A program made the translations under genes and the position numbers. From the NCBI GenBank assembly GCA_026162565.1, contig JAOEIQ010000006.1, positions 62,001 to 126,000 on the forward strand: a DNA stretch of 64,000 nucleotides, given 5' to 3'. The stretch comes from Flavobacteriaceae bacterium NBU2973. Its GTDB lineage: Bacteria; Bacteroidota; Bacteroidia; Flavobacteriales; Flavobacteriaceae. This document shows positions 1-8,500 of the stretch, one piece after another (position 1 is the first letter of the stretch; every line of letters begins with the position of its first letter). The notes beneath the pieces were generated by a model that had not been told where the DNA came from, ran no database searches, and saw nothing but the letters and a program-made list of their open reading frames with translations.

Positions 1-233
1 AATGCATCAAGTGAATCATCTACAGATAAATCGATAAAACGCCCTTTACCTTTTTCGTCTGTAAAAGCTAAAGGGTAAGCATCGTTTAAAGAGTCTTCCC
101 AAATAACAAATAACAGTCTATTTTTAATTTTAGCAAAGCTTGTAGCAACTTCAAAAGAGGTAAACCATTCTTGTGAATACGAGGTATTTAAAGTAGATAA
201 TAGTATTGCAGAGATAAGGACAAATTTCTTCAT
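1..233 (-). CDS. Partial secreted protein, possibly thioredoxin-like
   Basis: The start codon is at 233 and the reading frame stays open to the window edge, so the C-terminus is missing. The first ~20 residues (MKKFVLISAILLSTLNTSYS) form a signal peptide ending near SYS-Q. The following segment, EWFTSFEVATSFAKIKNRLL, looks like the first helix and strand of small periplasmic thioredoxin-fold proteins of Bacteroidota, but no CxxC is present in the visible part. The gene starts one base after the stop of the upstream YkgJ-type gene, so the two are co-transcribed. The family assignment is tentative because only 77 residues are visible. Confidence 0.6.
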   Translation of the reverse strand, partial: MKKFVLISAILLSTLNTSYSQEWFTSFEVATSFAKIKNRLLFVIWEDSLNDAYPLAFTDEKGKGRFIDLSVDDSLDA

Positions 234-234
234 A

Positions 235-732
235 TCAACCTTTTTGAATTCTTTTTTTCATGTCTTCAACAATATTAAAAGCAGCTGGACAAATAGCAAC
301 ATTTTTAAGCGTTAAGTTAGATATCTGCTGAAACTTTTTGCGGTCAGTATGCGGAAACTCACGACACGCTTTTGGTCTAACCTCATAAATACTGCAATAA
401 TTATCTGCGCCTAAAAATGTACAAGGTACACTCTGCAATACATAATCGTTGTCTTCATCTTGCCTCAAAAATTGTTCCGTAAATTGTTGTGCTTTCATCT
501 TAAAATGTTTGGCTATGCGATCGATATCTTTATGAGTAAATAAAGGCCCTGTAGTTTTACAACAGTTGGCGCATTCTAAACAATCTGTACGCTCAAATTC
601 TTGCTCATGCAGTTCTTGCATTAAATAATCTAACTGCTTTGGTGGTTTCTTTTTAAGCTTGGCAAAAAAGGCCTTGTTTTCTTTATGCTTGTCTTTAGCA
701 AACTTCGGTAGCTTATTGATTTGGTCCTGCAT
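235..732 (-). CDS. YkgJ-family cysteine cluster protein
   Basis: A 165-residue cytoplasmic protein with the Cys signature of the YkgJ/CxxCxxCC family (putative zinc- or iron-chelating domain). Cysteines lie at about residues 51, 54, 57 and 58 (CxxCxxCC), then 104, 113 and 123, the last in the typical VRPKACREFP context. The N-terminal ~45 residues are Lys-rich and helical. No enzymatic function is established for the family; metal-cluster binding is inferred from the cysteines. The stop is followed after one base by the start of the partial secreted protein, indicating an operon on the minus strand. Confidence 0.85.
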   Translation of the reverse strand: MQDQINKLPKFAKDKHKENKAFFAKLKKKPPKQLDYLMQELHEQEFERTDCLECANCCKTTGPLFTHKDIDRIAKHFKMKAQQFTEQFLRQDEDNDYVLQSVPCTFLGADNYCSIYEVRPKACREFPHTDRKKFQQISNLTLKNVAICPAAFNIVEDMKKRIQKG

Positions 733-880
733 ACTGTAAAAATACTAAAGTTATTATCACATTATCAAAAAAGGTTTAAGGTAGTTCTACAGTATTTTGT
801 AACATTTCGCTATCTTGATACACAAATAAATAACCAACCTCAACTATCCATCAACCTAATTTACTTTCCAACCAAAGTAA

Positions 881-1615
881 ATGATTAAGTTTTTTAGGCT
901 AATACGTCAATCTCTTCTTTCTGAAAACAAATTTTCGAAATACTTGCTCTATGCCTTTGGCGAGATTATACTTGTTGTGATTGGGATTTTGATTGCTCTA
1001 AAGATTAATAACTGGAATGAAAATAGAAAAAGCAAACAATTTGAAACTAAAATATTAAAAGAAATTAAAGCTTCTATCCAACTAGATTTAGAGCGAAATA
1101 AAGCAATTCTTGAGAAAAGAATTTTATCAAAAAAAAAGGCTCTAGAAGACTTAATTAAAAATATGCATAGTAGCCAAAAAGTGCATGACAGTATTTTAAA
1201 TAAAAATTTTGCTAATGCAAGCAGAGGTATAGTATTAACCTATGATAAAGGTGCATACGAATCTTTAAAAGCTATTGGTTTAGATAAAATTTCTCATGAT
1301 TCTTTAAGAAATAGGTTAATCCGTTTTTATGAAAATAGGTTGCCACGTGGTAGAGAGCTTCTAAAACAAGATGATGAAATTTACACTCAAAGAACTAGAT
1401 TACGAAGAAAACTTTTAAAAAGCTCTTATGTAAATGGAAAAAAGTCTTGGTATATCCAAACTGTTTTAAATACCGAAAATTTAAAAACTAATGAAGATTT
1501 ATTACACTTGTTAGATATAGAAGGAGATATTTATTGGGATAATAAAAGAGTAATTGAGCCTATTATACAAGAAGCAGAAGGCATTATTAACGTTATTGAT
1601 TCAATTCTTAAATGA
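881..1615 (+). CDS. DUF6090 family membrane protein (array member 1)
   Basis: First intact member (244 aa) of a ten-gene array. The N-terminus is a short basic cytoplasmic stretch (MIKFFRLIRQSLLSENK), followed by a conserved GEIILVVIGILIAL membrane segment at about residues 27-41 and the signature INNWNEN. The remaining ~195 residues are charged and helical. A YESLKAIGLDKI-x-HDSLRNRL-x-FYE block near residues 122-146 matches a motif found in every other member. By the positive-inside rule the body should face the periplasm. Function is unknown for the family. This copy diverges most in the anchor region (KFSKYLLYAFGE instead of KMGKYFKYAIGE). Confidence 0.85.
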   Translation: MIKFFRLIRQSLLSENKFSKYLLYAFGEIILVVIGILIALKINNWNENRKSKQFETKILKEIKASIQLDLERNKAILEKRILSKKKALEDLIKNMHSSQKVHDSILNKNFANASRGIVLTYDKGAYESLKAIGLDKISHDSLRNRLIRFYENRLPRGRELLKQDDEIYTQRTRLRRKLLKSSYVNGKKSWYIQTVLNTENLKTNEDLLHLLDIEGDIYWDNKRVIEPIIQEAEGIINVIDSILK

Positions 1616-1616
1616 T

Positions 1617-1778
1617 ATGCTAAAATTCTTCCGTTATATTCGTCAATCACTCATAAACCAAAACAAAAGGTTTTGTCATTCCGCACGGAGGTTGAGGCTC
1701 TCGAAACCTGATGCGGAATCTAAAATGAAGTTCCATTTAAAAATGGATTCCTGCCTGCGCAGGAATGACAGACTATGA
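1617..1778 (+). pseudogene. Truncated DUF6090 copy fused to a REP-like repeat
   Basis: Right after the stop of member 1, an ATG opens a frame whose first 17 codons (MLKFFRYIRQSLINQNK) are a standard DUF6090 start. The frame then runs straight into a palindromic repeat (RFCHSARRLRLSKP...) and ends at 1778, so the membrane anchor and body are gone. The stop codon overlaps the start of the next member in an ATGA arrangement, so translational coupling could survive. Best read as the remnant of an eleventh paralog whose body was lost with or replaced by the repeat. A functional 53-residue product is unlikely. Confidence 0.75.
1674..1770 (+). repeat. REP-like repeat with TGTCATTCC ends
   Basis: About 97 bases bounded by inverted TGTCATTCC (1674-1682) and GGAATGACA (1762-1770). 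An inner palindrome TTCCTGCCTGCGCAGGAA lies near its right end. The same ends recur at 57910 in the trp operon. It replaces the body of the truncated DUF6090 copy. Confidence 0.75.
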
Positions 1779-2524
1779 TTAAATTTTTTAGACATATACG
1801 TCGTTCACTTATTAACCAAAACAAAATGGGAAAATACTTTAAATACGCTATTGGTGAGATTATCCTAGTGATGATTGGTATTCTATTGGCTTTGCAAGTG
1901 AATACATGGAATGAAAATAATAAGAATAGAGCTTATGAAGTAAATATTCTCTCTGAAATTAGTAGTGCCTTGGACAGAGATTTAAGTCACTATCAACGAA
2001 TGAAAGTGAGATTACAAAAATTAGACTCTGCCTCTAATGTAATGTTGCAACACATTCATAATAAAACTCAAGTCTTTGAAGACACCTTATACCGGAATGG
2101 TGGATCGAGATGGTATAATCTGCGATCTGGTATTCTGTACCAATACAATTCTGGACCTTACGAAGCATTAAAATCATCTGGATTAGAAAAAATCTCAAAT
2201 AAGAACTTAAGAAATAAGTTGATTACTTTTTACGATTTTACTTTTCCCTATAATGCCGAAATGGTGCTATATTCGGAAAGTCGTTATGAAAATCAAGTAC
2301 AAAAATTAAGGTCATTTTTAGGCGAACCATTTACGGAGGTGTTTGATGGAAATATAAAAGTCTATCAAAAATTTCCTGAAAATTTATTTCAGGATATTGA
2401 ATTTTTAGAATTGGTAAATGCTATTAATGGTAGGGCAAATTATACTATCCGACATTTAGATGTTCAAATCCCTAAAATTGAAAAAATGAATTTAGAAATT
2501 AAAGCAGAACTTAATAATCCATGA
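1775..2524 (+). CDS. DUF6090 family membrane protein (array member 2)
   Basis: 249 residues. It has the conserved head MIKFFRHIRRSLINQNKMGK, membrane segment GEIILVMIGILLAL and a slightly altered signature VNTWNENN. The helical body carries the motif SGPYEALKSSGLEKIS followed by NLRNKLITFYD. Its start overlaps the stop of the truncated copy by four bases (ATGA), and its own stop overlaps the next start by four bases. It groups with members 1 and 4 by the YEALKSSGL block. Predicted single-pass inner-membrane protein with a periplasmic body; the biological role is unknown. Confidence 0.85.
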   Translation: MIKFFRHIRRSLINQNKMGKYFKYAIGEIILVMIGILLALQVNTWNENNKNRAYEVNILSEISSALDRDLSHYQRMKVRLQKLDSASNVMLQHIHNKTQVFEDTLYRNGGSRWYNLRSGILYQYNSGPYEALKSSGLEKISNKNLRNKLITFYDFTFPYNAEMVLYSESRYENQVQKLRSFLGEPFTEVFDGNIKVYQKFPENLFQDIEFLELVNAINGRANYTIRHLDVQIPKIEKMNLEIKAELNNP

Positions 2525-3570
2525 TTAAATTCTTCAGACATATTCGTAAATCATTAATAGAAAAAAATCAAATGGGAAAATACTTTAAATATGCCATTGG
2601 TGAAATACTGTTAGTAGTTATTGGTATTTTGATTGCACTCCAAATTAATAATTGGAATGAAGGTCTGAATAATGAGAAAAAAATAGTAAGTATTTTTAAA
2701 GACATTCAAGAAGACTTATTAAATGACATTAAGGAAACAGATCGATTTTTAAATCTTTATTATGAGAAACAAGACTCGATATCACTAAAAATAATAAAAG
2801 AACAATATACAGCTCATGATTACTTAGATTCTGTAAATAGATCATTACCCTATATCGGCACCTTCGATTATCCTCTGGTTATAAGCGAACAATCCTATTT
2901 GCTTCTAAATGAGAATAAAAATATTATTCCAGAAGATTATAAATCAGTAATCAAAGATTTAAATTCATTATATATAGAAGATAAGCATTTTTTAATTCAA
3001 GAATTAGAAGGGTTAAAGGATTTTACTTACGGCTTTCAAGAAAGACTTTACGATAAATTGTGGTTCAAATCTTTCATCTATGAAAGCACTTTATCCAATG
3101 AAGCTTTAGCCTACCTTACAAGTGATGTTTATAGAGCAAAAATGACATTATTTAGGCAAAGATTGGATAATGTACAGGATTATGCTATTAGAATAAAACA
3201 TAAGGCCATTCAAAATTATATAGTATTAAATGAAATAGTAAATCCTAATCAAACTCTTCCAAAACAAATTTCAGATTTTGTAAATGGCAGCCTAAAGATT
3301 TCAGAGAATTATGTCGGAACTTTTTTGGATAAGGTTGGCAAGCGTATTGAATTTAGAGAGGAAAACGGGTTATTGTTTTGGTATGACGACGAGCAAATAT
3401 ATTTAGACAAATTATTGTTGAGCGAAATTAGCAAGGATTCTTTAGAATTTGTGATGTGGAATGAGTCAAAGCTCAAGATAGAAAGAGATGATCAAGGTCA
3501 AATAGAAGGATATACAGTGTATGATAAAACAGAAGAAGTTTCTCAAGCTAAAAGATTAAAGGATGATTAA
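2521..3570 (+). CDS. DUF6090 family membrane protein with extra beta-rich domain (member 3)
   Basis: 349 residues, ~100 longer than most members. The head (IRKSLIEKNQMGKYFKYAIG) and anchor (GEILLVVIGILIAL, INNWNE) are canonical. The helical region carries a divergent motif (QSYLLLNENKNIIPEDY). The extra C-terminal part from about residue 265 (SENYVGTFLDKVGKRIEFRE ... LKIERDDQGQIEGYTVYD) has the strand pattern and G-x-I-x-G turn of DUF3471-like small barrel domains often found at the end of serine hydrolases. That similarity was judged by eye. Coupled to both neighbours by 4- and 8-base overlaps. Confidence 0.8.
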   Translation: MIKFFRHIRKSLIEKNQMGKYFKYAIGEILLVVIGILIALQINNWNEGLNNEKKIVSIFKDIQEDLLNDIKETDRFLNLYYEKQDSISLKIIKEQYTAHDYLDSVNRSLPYIGTFDYPLVISEQSYLLLNENKNIIPEDYKSVIKDLNSLYIEDKHFLIQELEGLKDFTYGFQERLYDKLWFKSFIYESTLSNEALAYLTSDVYRAKMTLFRQRLDNVQDYAIRIKHKAIQNYIVLNEIVNPNQTLPKQISDFVNGSLKISENYVGTFLDKVGKRIEFREENGLLFWYDDEQIYLDKLLLSEISKDSLEFVMWNESKLKIERDDQGQIEGYTVYDKTEEVSQAKRLKDD

Positions 3571-4345
3571 ATTCTTTAGACATATTCGTAAATCATTTTT
3601 AGAACAAAATAAAATGGGTAAGTATTTTAAATATGCTATTGGCGAAATTTTTTTAGTAGTTATAGGAATCTTGATTGCACTTCAGATTAACAATTGGAAT
3701 GAAAATCGTAAAGCCGAAACCTATGAAAAAACTATTCTAAATGAAATCCATAATACCTTAAAAGAAGATATTTCATTTCAAAATGCTTTAGAAGATCGTA
3801 TTAGAGCTAAAGATACTGCTATCGATAAATTAATACTTGCTCGGCAGAAAAAAATCACCTTATCCAACGAAGAACTTAAGCGTTACATTAGGTTATATGA
3901 TAATGGAATTATTTTTTCATATAACATCGGACCATACGAGGCACTAAAATCAAGTGGATTAGATAAAATAAAAAACGATTCCTTACGCTTTGCGCTGACC
4001 AAGTATTATGAGGTCACTATACCAAGAACAAAGTCTTTTATTCGCTATGATGAAGAAGAATATGAAGACCAACTAAAGATTGAAGATATTAGGATGAAAG
4101 AAGAGGGCTTTTATGAGGACTTATTAGAATCTGCTATAAATGAAAATGGTGACGAAGGATTTTACACAAAACGCAAATACAATATAGAAAAATATCTTAA
4201 CGACGACTCGTTCTCTAAAGTACTGCTATTAGAAGCTAAATATAAAACCGATTTATGGTGGGACATTAGAGCTATTCAAGAGCGCACAAAAAAATTAGAC
4301 AGTTTGATAGATAAAGAACTTAAAACAAGATTTAGTAGCAATTAA
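3563..4345 (+). CDS. DUF6090 family membrane protein (member 4)
   Basis: 260 residues. Canonical head (MIKFFRHIRKSFLEQNKMGK), anchor GEIFLVVIGILIAL and INNWNENRK. The body contains IGPYEALKSSGLDKIKNDSL, the clearest version of the shared motif, and ends in a charged helix. It begins with an eight-base overlap, ATGATTAA, with the preceding gene, which supplies that gene's stop. It is most similar to members 1 and 2 in the central block, suggesting these three form one sub-lineage. Function unknown. Confidence 0.85.
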   Translation: MIKFFRHIRKSFLEQNKMGKYFKYAIGEIFLVVIGILIALQINNWNENRKAETYEKTILNEIHNTLKEDISFQNALEDRIRAKDTAIDKLILARQKKITLSNEELKRYIRLYDNGIIFSYNIGPYEALKSSGLDKIKNDSLRFALTKYYEVTIPRTKSFIRYDEEEYEDQLKIEDIRMKEEGFYEDLLESAINENGDEGFYTKRKYNIEKYLNDDSFSKVLLLEAKYKTDLWWDIRAIQERTKKLDSLIDKELKTRFSSN

Positions 4346-4348
4346 TGT

Positions 4349-5410
4349 ATGATTAAATTCTTCCGTAAAATAAGATACGATCTCATGAAACAAAATAAGA
4401 TGTCAAAATATTTTAAATACGCTATCGGTGAAATCATTCTCGTGGTCATTGGGATTTTGATAGCACTACAGATAAACAATGCCAGTCAACGCAAAACCAA
4501 CCGTGATAATATTGAAAATATCTTAAAAAATGTCTATTATAATTTGGAAAGCGATATGGCAAATCCAATAAATAGATTTATAGAGTTTTGCGAATTTAAA
4601 GATTCATTAAATGCCTTGGTTCTTACGAAAAATTTATCCTATAAAGACTACGAGTTAAGTGGTCAAGGTTTTAGAGGGTTAGGACGCTTGTTAAATTATG
4701 AATTCGAACCTTTTCAGTTCGAAAGTCAAGCTTACGATAGGATGATGGCCAATATGGAGATTATTCCAGATGAATACATACCTATAGTTGAGATGCTTCA
4801 AGATGTGTACAGCAAAGAAGTTCCTGTTGTAAATGAAGTTGCCATTGAGGTTAAAACCTTTGTTGATGAAATTGATGACAAGTATCAAACAACGTACGAC
4901 TGGTATTCCAATACGGATAGCTTACATTTTAAACAAAAGATAGCTTACATGCTTAACAACCCAAAACATTTAAATGATGTTAGAAGACACCAATACATCA
5001 TAGGGCACTTAATGGGACATTTAAACACCTTAAAAACAAATGTTTCTATTGCTTACAGCAAAATCTATGAAGAGTTAATGTTCAATGAGCCATTTTCAGA
5101 AATTGTTGAACGTTTTTACTTTCCATCAGAAAATGAGCTTAACAGGTATAAAGGAACCTATAAAAGCAAAGATGAGGTTCCAAATAATATATTACAATTT
5201 GTACCTAAAGAATATTATTTAACCATTAGTGGCAGCGGAAATGGCACAAAATTTATTAAGATAGGTGACAATAAATTTATGCCTCCTTCAAGCAGAAGCG
5301 GCAGCTATATTGAGTTTATAGAAGGTGAAAATGGTAGCATTAATGTTTTAAATGTTAACAGAATAACCAAAAATGATACTATTACCTATCGCTATTATAA
5401 AATTGAATAA
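4349..5410 (+). CDS. DUF6090 family membrane protein with extra beta-rich domain (member 5)
   Basis: 353 residues. The head (IRYDLMKQNKMSKYFKYAIG) and anchor (GEIILVVIGILIAL) are canonical, but the signature is altered to INNASQRK instead of INNWNE. The body has the divergent motif SQAYDRMMANMEIIPDEY, similar to member 3. From about residue 270 a second C-terminal domain (NRYKGTYKSKDEVPN ... YYLTISGSGNGTKFIKIGD) is rich in strands, again resembling a DUF3471-like or lipocalin-type small domain. Its first ~75 bases are almost identical to those of member 6, although the rest differs. Confidence 0.8.
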   Translation: MIKFFRKIRYDLMKQNKMSKYFKYAIGEIILVVIGILIALQINNASQRKTNRDNIENILKNVYYNLESDMANPINRFIEFCEFKDSLNALVLTKNLSYKDYELSGQGFRGLGRLLNYEFEPFQFESQAYDRMMANMEIIPDEYIPIVEMLQDVYSKEVPVVNEVAIEVKTFVDEIDDKYQTTYDWYSNTDSLHFKQKIAYMLNNPKHLNDVRRHQYIIGHLMGHLNTLKTNVSIAYSKIYEELMFNEPFSEIVERFYFPSENELNRYKGTYKSKDEVPNNILQFVPKEYYLTISGSGNGTKFIKIGDNKFMPPSSRSGSYIEFIEGENGSINVLNVNRITKNDTITYRYYKIE

Positions 5411-5447
5411 AACATGCTATTAACCAACAGAACCAAGCAAAATTCTT

Positions 5448-6206
5448 ATGATTAAGTTCTTCCGTAAAATAAGATACGATCTCATGAAACAAAATAAGAT
5501 GTCAAAATACTTTAAATATGCTATAGGTGAAATTGTACTCGTTGTAATCGGAATTCTCATTGCTTTACAGATTAATAATTGGAATGAAAATCGAAAAGAA
5601 AACCAAAAAGCAAAAAGTTATCTAATTAATATCAAAGAAGATTTAATATTAGATACAATACAATATAACAAAGCCATTAAACATTTAGAATCTTCAATAA
5701 GTAAGGCAACAAAACTGTTGCGCTTAAAAAGTTTTGAAAACTATGAGACTGACTCGCTTTTAAATTTAATTCCTAACATTTATTACCAACTCTCTGTTAA
5801 CTCACAAACATTTGATAAACTCATTAATTCTGGAGTAACAGAGTTATCTGACGACAACCAAATTTTTGACTTAATTAATATTTACTACACAAAACAAAAA
5901 AACAAATTTCAATCTGTAAGAGATTGGGATATGGAAGAAACTAAAAAAGATAATGATAATATTTACAGTTCTTCATCATTTGAAATAAACGCTATTAACG
6001 ACGATGATTTTTCAGGTGAGTTCTTTTTTGTTCAAACGCCACAGCAAAGACATGAAGAATTATCAAAATTGTTATTTTCAGTAAAAACTAGAAATCGGTT
6101 AAGAAATGCGTTGTACCGAAAAAAGCGTATTGCTTTTACTTTTAATGAAACCCTTAGCGAAGCAAAAAAAATTATCAATAAAATTAATCAGAAGTTAAAT
6201 GATTAA
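5448..6206 (+). CDS. DUF6090 family membrane protein (member 6)
   Basis: 252 residues. The head IRYDLMKQNKMSKYFKYAIG matches member 5; anchor GEIVLVVIGILIAL and INNWNENRKE follow. The body is Lys/Asn-rich and helical, with the motif in the form TFDKLINSGVTELSDDNQIF. It is separated from member 5 by 37 bases, one of the few places where genes of the array do not overlap. It ends with an eight-base ATGATTAA overlap with member 7. Predicted single-pass membrane protein, unknown role. Confidence 0.85.
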   Translation: MIKFFRKIRYDLMKQNKMSKYFKYAIGEIVLVVIGILIALQINNWNENRKENQKAKSYLINIKEDLILDTIQYNKAIKHLESSISKATKLLRLKSFENYETDSLLNLIPNIYYQLSVNSQTFDKLINSGVTELSDDNQIFDLINIYYTKQKNKFQSVRDWDMEETKKDNDNIYSSSSFEINAINDDDFSGEFFFVQTPQQRHEELSKLLFSVKTRNRLRNALYRKKRIAFTFNETLSEAKKIINKINQKLND

Positions 6207-6957
6207 ATTCTTTAGACATATTCGTCGCTCTCTAATAAATGAAAACCGTATGGGAAAACCTGCCTCGCCGGCAGGCAGGTACTTTAAATACGCCATAGGC
6301 GAAATAATCCTCGTGGTGATCGGGATTTTGATTGCACTTCAGATCAATAATTGGAATGAAAACAAGAAAAATCGTGAATCCTGGACTACTTACAATACCT
6401 CTCTCATAAGAGATTTACAGCAAGACACAATAACCATAAATAATATGTTGAGGTTTATTGATGATGACAAAATATATCAAGAAAAACTACTCAATAGATT
6501 ATCCTCTAAAGGTGTAACAAAAGATACGCTTGTTCATATTGCTAGATACGATATACGAATAAATGGTAGAGCTTACAGACCTCCAAACGATAAAACTTTT
6601 TTAGCGATGCAAGCTAATGGTACTGTAGAGCTTTTTGACAACGAGACCTATTTGTTATTGTTAGAGTTACAGAATCGTCAGGCAATAGCAGGTTCTGTTA
6701 TTAAAGCCAATATGAATATTTTTATAACAGCAGCTGAAAAATATATTTCTCAACATTCATTTAATGAGTTTAACCCAGTTTCGGGACCATTGCTAGAAAA
6801 ATCATGGCGAGATGTTGATGAAACAGAGTTGTATAAAAATGTTCAAGGATTTCTTACAGTAAAGTCTATGGTGAGTACAAATACCAGAATACATTATAAA
6901 CAGGTATTAGAACTAACGGAAAAGGTATTAAATAAACTAACTCAAGACAAAGAATAA
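6199..6957 (+). CDS. DUF6090 family membrane protein with in-frame repeat insertion (member 7)
   Basis: 252 residues. The normal junction MGK-YFKYAIGE is interrupted by seven extra residues, PASPAGR, encoded by a 21-base GC-rich palindromic repeat at 6259-6279. The insertion keeps the frame and lies just before the membrane segment GEIILVVIGILIAL, lengthening the cytoplasmic head. The rest is typical: INNWNENKK and a helical body with the motif TFLAMQANGTVELFDNETY. The intact downstream frame suggests the protein is still made. Confidence 0.85.
   Translation: MIKFFRHIRRSLINENRMGKPASPAGRYFKYAIGEIILVVIGILIALQINNWNENKKNRESWTTYNTSLIRDLQQDTITINNMLRFIDDDKIYQEKLLNRLSSKGVTKDTLVHIARYDIRINGRAYRPPNDKTFLAMQANGTVELFDNETYLLLLELQNRQAIAGSVIKANMNIFITAAEKYISQHSFNEFNPVSGPLLEKSWRDVDETELYKNVQGFLTVKSMVSTNTRIHYKQVLELTEKVLNKLTQDKE
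6259..6279 (+). repeat. 21-base palindromic repeat inserted in a coding region
   Basis: A near-perfect palindrome with CCTGCC and GGCAGG arms around a GCCGGC core, absent at the same position from all nine other DUF6090 copies. Its length is a multiple of three and it has no stop in the frame used. Related CCTGCCTGCGCAGG-type cores are seen at 1750-1765 and 57915-57931. Confidence 0.8.
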
Positions 6958-6972
6958 CCAGATTAAAGCTCT

Positions 6973-7728
6973 ATGAACACGCTTTTTCGAAAAATTAGAT
7001 ATGTCCATATAAAAAACTACCAAATGGGAAAATACTTTAAATACGCTATTGGTGAGATTATACTTGTTGTTATTGGAATATTAATAGCTTTACAAGTTAA
7101 TAATTGGAATGAAAAAAGAGCAGCAAAAAATCAAGCAAAAACTTATTTAAAAAGCCTTGATGCAGAGATACATCAAAACATTTTGGTTTTTGAAAACATG
7201 GGAAAACGAATAAAAAGATTGGCTGATATTTCCCATTATTATCATACCAAATTATTTGATAGTTCTACTGAAGTTCAAGATTCTGTTATTAATAATTTCA
7301 TCATCAAAATCAATCCAATTCTTGCTTTTAATCCCTCACAAACCGTATTAAAAGATTTTTTAGTCTCTGGCTATTTAAAGGATATTAAAAATGATAAACT
7401 TAAAAATAATATTCTGTTTTTAGAGAGTAGGTATGCTTCTTATAATAATATACTGCAAGAAATAAATGACCAATATAATAATCATATTCAACCCTACTTA
7501 ATGCAGCATGGAGATTATACAAAGTTGTTCGACTCTATTTATCAATATAAAATAGTTAAAGCAGAATTTGGTCATTCAAGAGATGCTTTTGTAAAAAACA
7601 AAATGTTGTCTAATCAATTAATTTGGTACTTCGCTTTTTTAGAAGAAGCTAATAAAGTTGAAATACAATCTATAATTAAGAGACTTAAATTATTGAGTGA
7701 GCGAATTAATACATATTTAAATGATTAA
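6973..7728 (+). CDS. DUF6090 family membrane protein (member 8)
   Basis: 251 residues. The head is unusual (MNTLFRKIRYVHIKNYQMGK instead of MIKFFR...), but the anchor GEIILVVIGILIAL and VNNWNEKR are canonical. The motif region reads TVLKDFLVSGYLKDIKNDKL. It lies 15 bases after member 7 and ends with the eight-base ATGATTAA overlap with member 9. The non-standard head shows that the start of the gene is not needed in exact form, which makes the near-identity of the other heads more striking. Function unknown. Confidence 0.85.
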   Translation: MNTLFRKIRYVHIKNYQMGKYFKYAIGEIILVVIGILIALQVNNWNEKRAAKNQAKTYLKSLDAEIHQNILVFENMGKRIKRLADISHYYHTKLFDSSTEVQDSVINNFIIKINPILAFNPSQTVLKDFLVSGYLKDIKNDKLKNNILFLESRYASYNNILQEINDQYNNHIQPYLMQHGDYTKLFDSIYQYKIVKAEFGHSRDAFVKNKMLSNQLIWYFAFLEEANKVEIQSIIKRLKLLSERINTYLND

Positions 7729-8500
7729 ATTCTTTCGAAAAATACGCTACAACCTTATGAGTGAAAACAAAATGAGCAAATACTTTAAATATGCCATTGG
7801 CGAAATAATCCTCGTGGTGATTGGAATCTTGATTGCGCTTCAGATTAATAATTGGAACCAAAAAAGAATTAATAATGATAAAGCGCGCTACTATTTATTA
7901 GGCTTGGAAAGTGATTTAACAAGACAAATAGCCAATCTAGATAATATTAATAAATCATATGTTAGTATAATTAAAGTTGCTGAAAATTTACTAGTAGATT
8001 ATCAAAAGTTTGAAAGTATAGAAGCAATACCAAATATAAATAAGCGTATTTCGAATTTAATGTGGGAAAATACTTTTTCTGTTATAAATACCAGTTTTTC
8101 AGAGCTAGTCTCAACTGGAAACATTAGTCTTATTCAAAATAAAGAATTGAGGAATCAAATTATAGAATACTATCAATATCTTGAAGTTTCTTATCAAACT
8201 ACTAATCAAAATAGTAAGGATGTATTTTACAGTTTGGCTTTCCCTTTATTTTCAGAAGTTTTAATAATCAACCCTTCAGATTTTGGAATGTCTTTAGATA
8301 AAAAATTAATTTACAATTTTTCTGAAAAATTAACTAAAGAGCAAAAGAATCAATTTAAAAATATTGAAACACAAAAAAAGATTATTAATGCAATTAATCT
8401 AAAAATATTGGCAACAACCTCTAATAAGCAATCTTTAAACTTCTTCATAAAAAATGGAAAGGAATTATTAGATAATATCAAAAAAGAATTAGAAAAGTGA
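7721..8500 (+). CDS. DUF6090 family membrane protein (member 9)
   Basis: 259 residues. Head MIKFFRKIRYNLMSENKMSK, anchor GEIILVVIGILIAL, signature INNWNQKR. The body carries TSFSELVSTGNISLIQNKEL followed by RNQIIEYYQ, a clear version of the shared motif. It overlaps member 8 by eight bases and member 10 by four (GTGA). Predicted single-pass membrane protein with a helical extracytoplasmic domain; role unknown. Confidence 0.85.
   Translation: MIKFFRKIRYNLMSENKMSKYFKYAIGEIILVVIGILIALQINNWNQKRINNDKARYYLLGLESDLTRQIANLDNINKSYVSIIKVAENLLVDYQKFESIEAIPNINKRISNLMWENTFSVINTSFSELVSTGNISLIQNKELRNQIIEYYQYLEVSYQTTNQNSKDVFYSLAFPLFSEVLIINPSDFGMSLDKKLIYNFSEKLTKEQKNQFKNIETQKKIINAINLKILATTSNKQSLNFFIKNGKELLDNIKKELEK

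Noticed and set aside
733-880. A strong promoter before the DUF6090 array
   Set aside because: TATTTTG and TATCTTGA sequences are present but neither matches TAnnTTTG fully, so no promoter is called.
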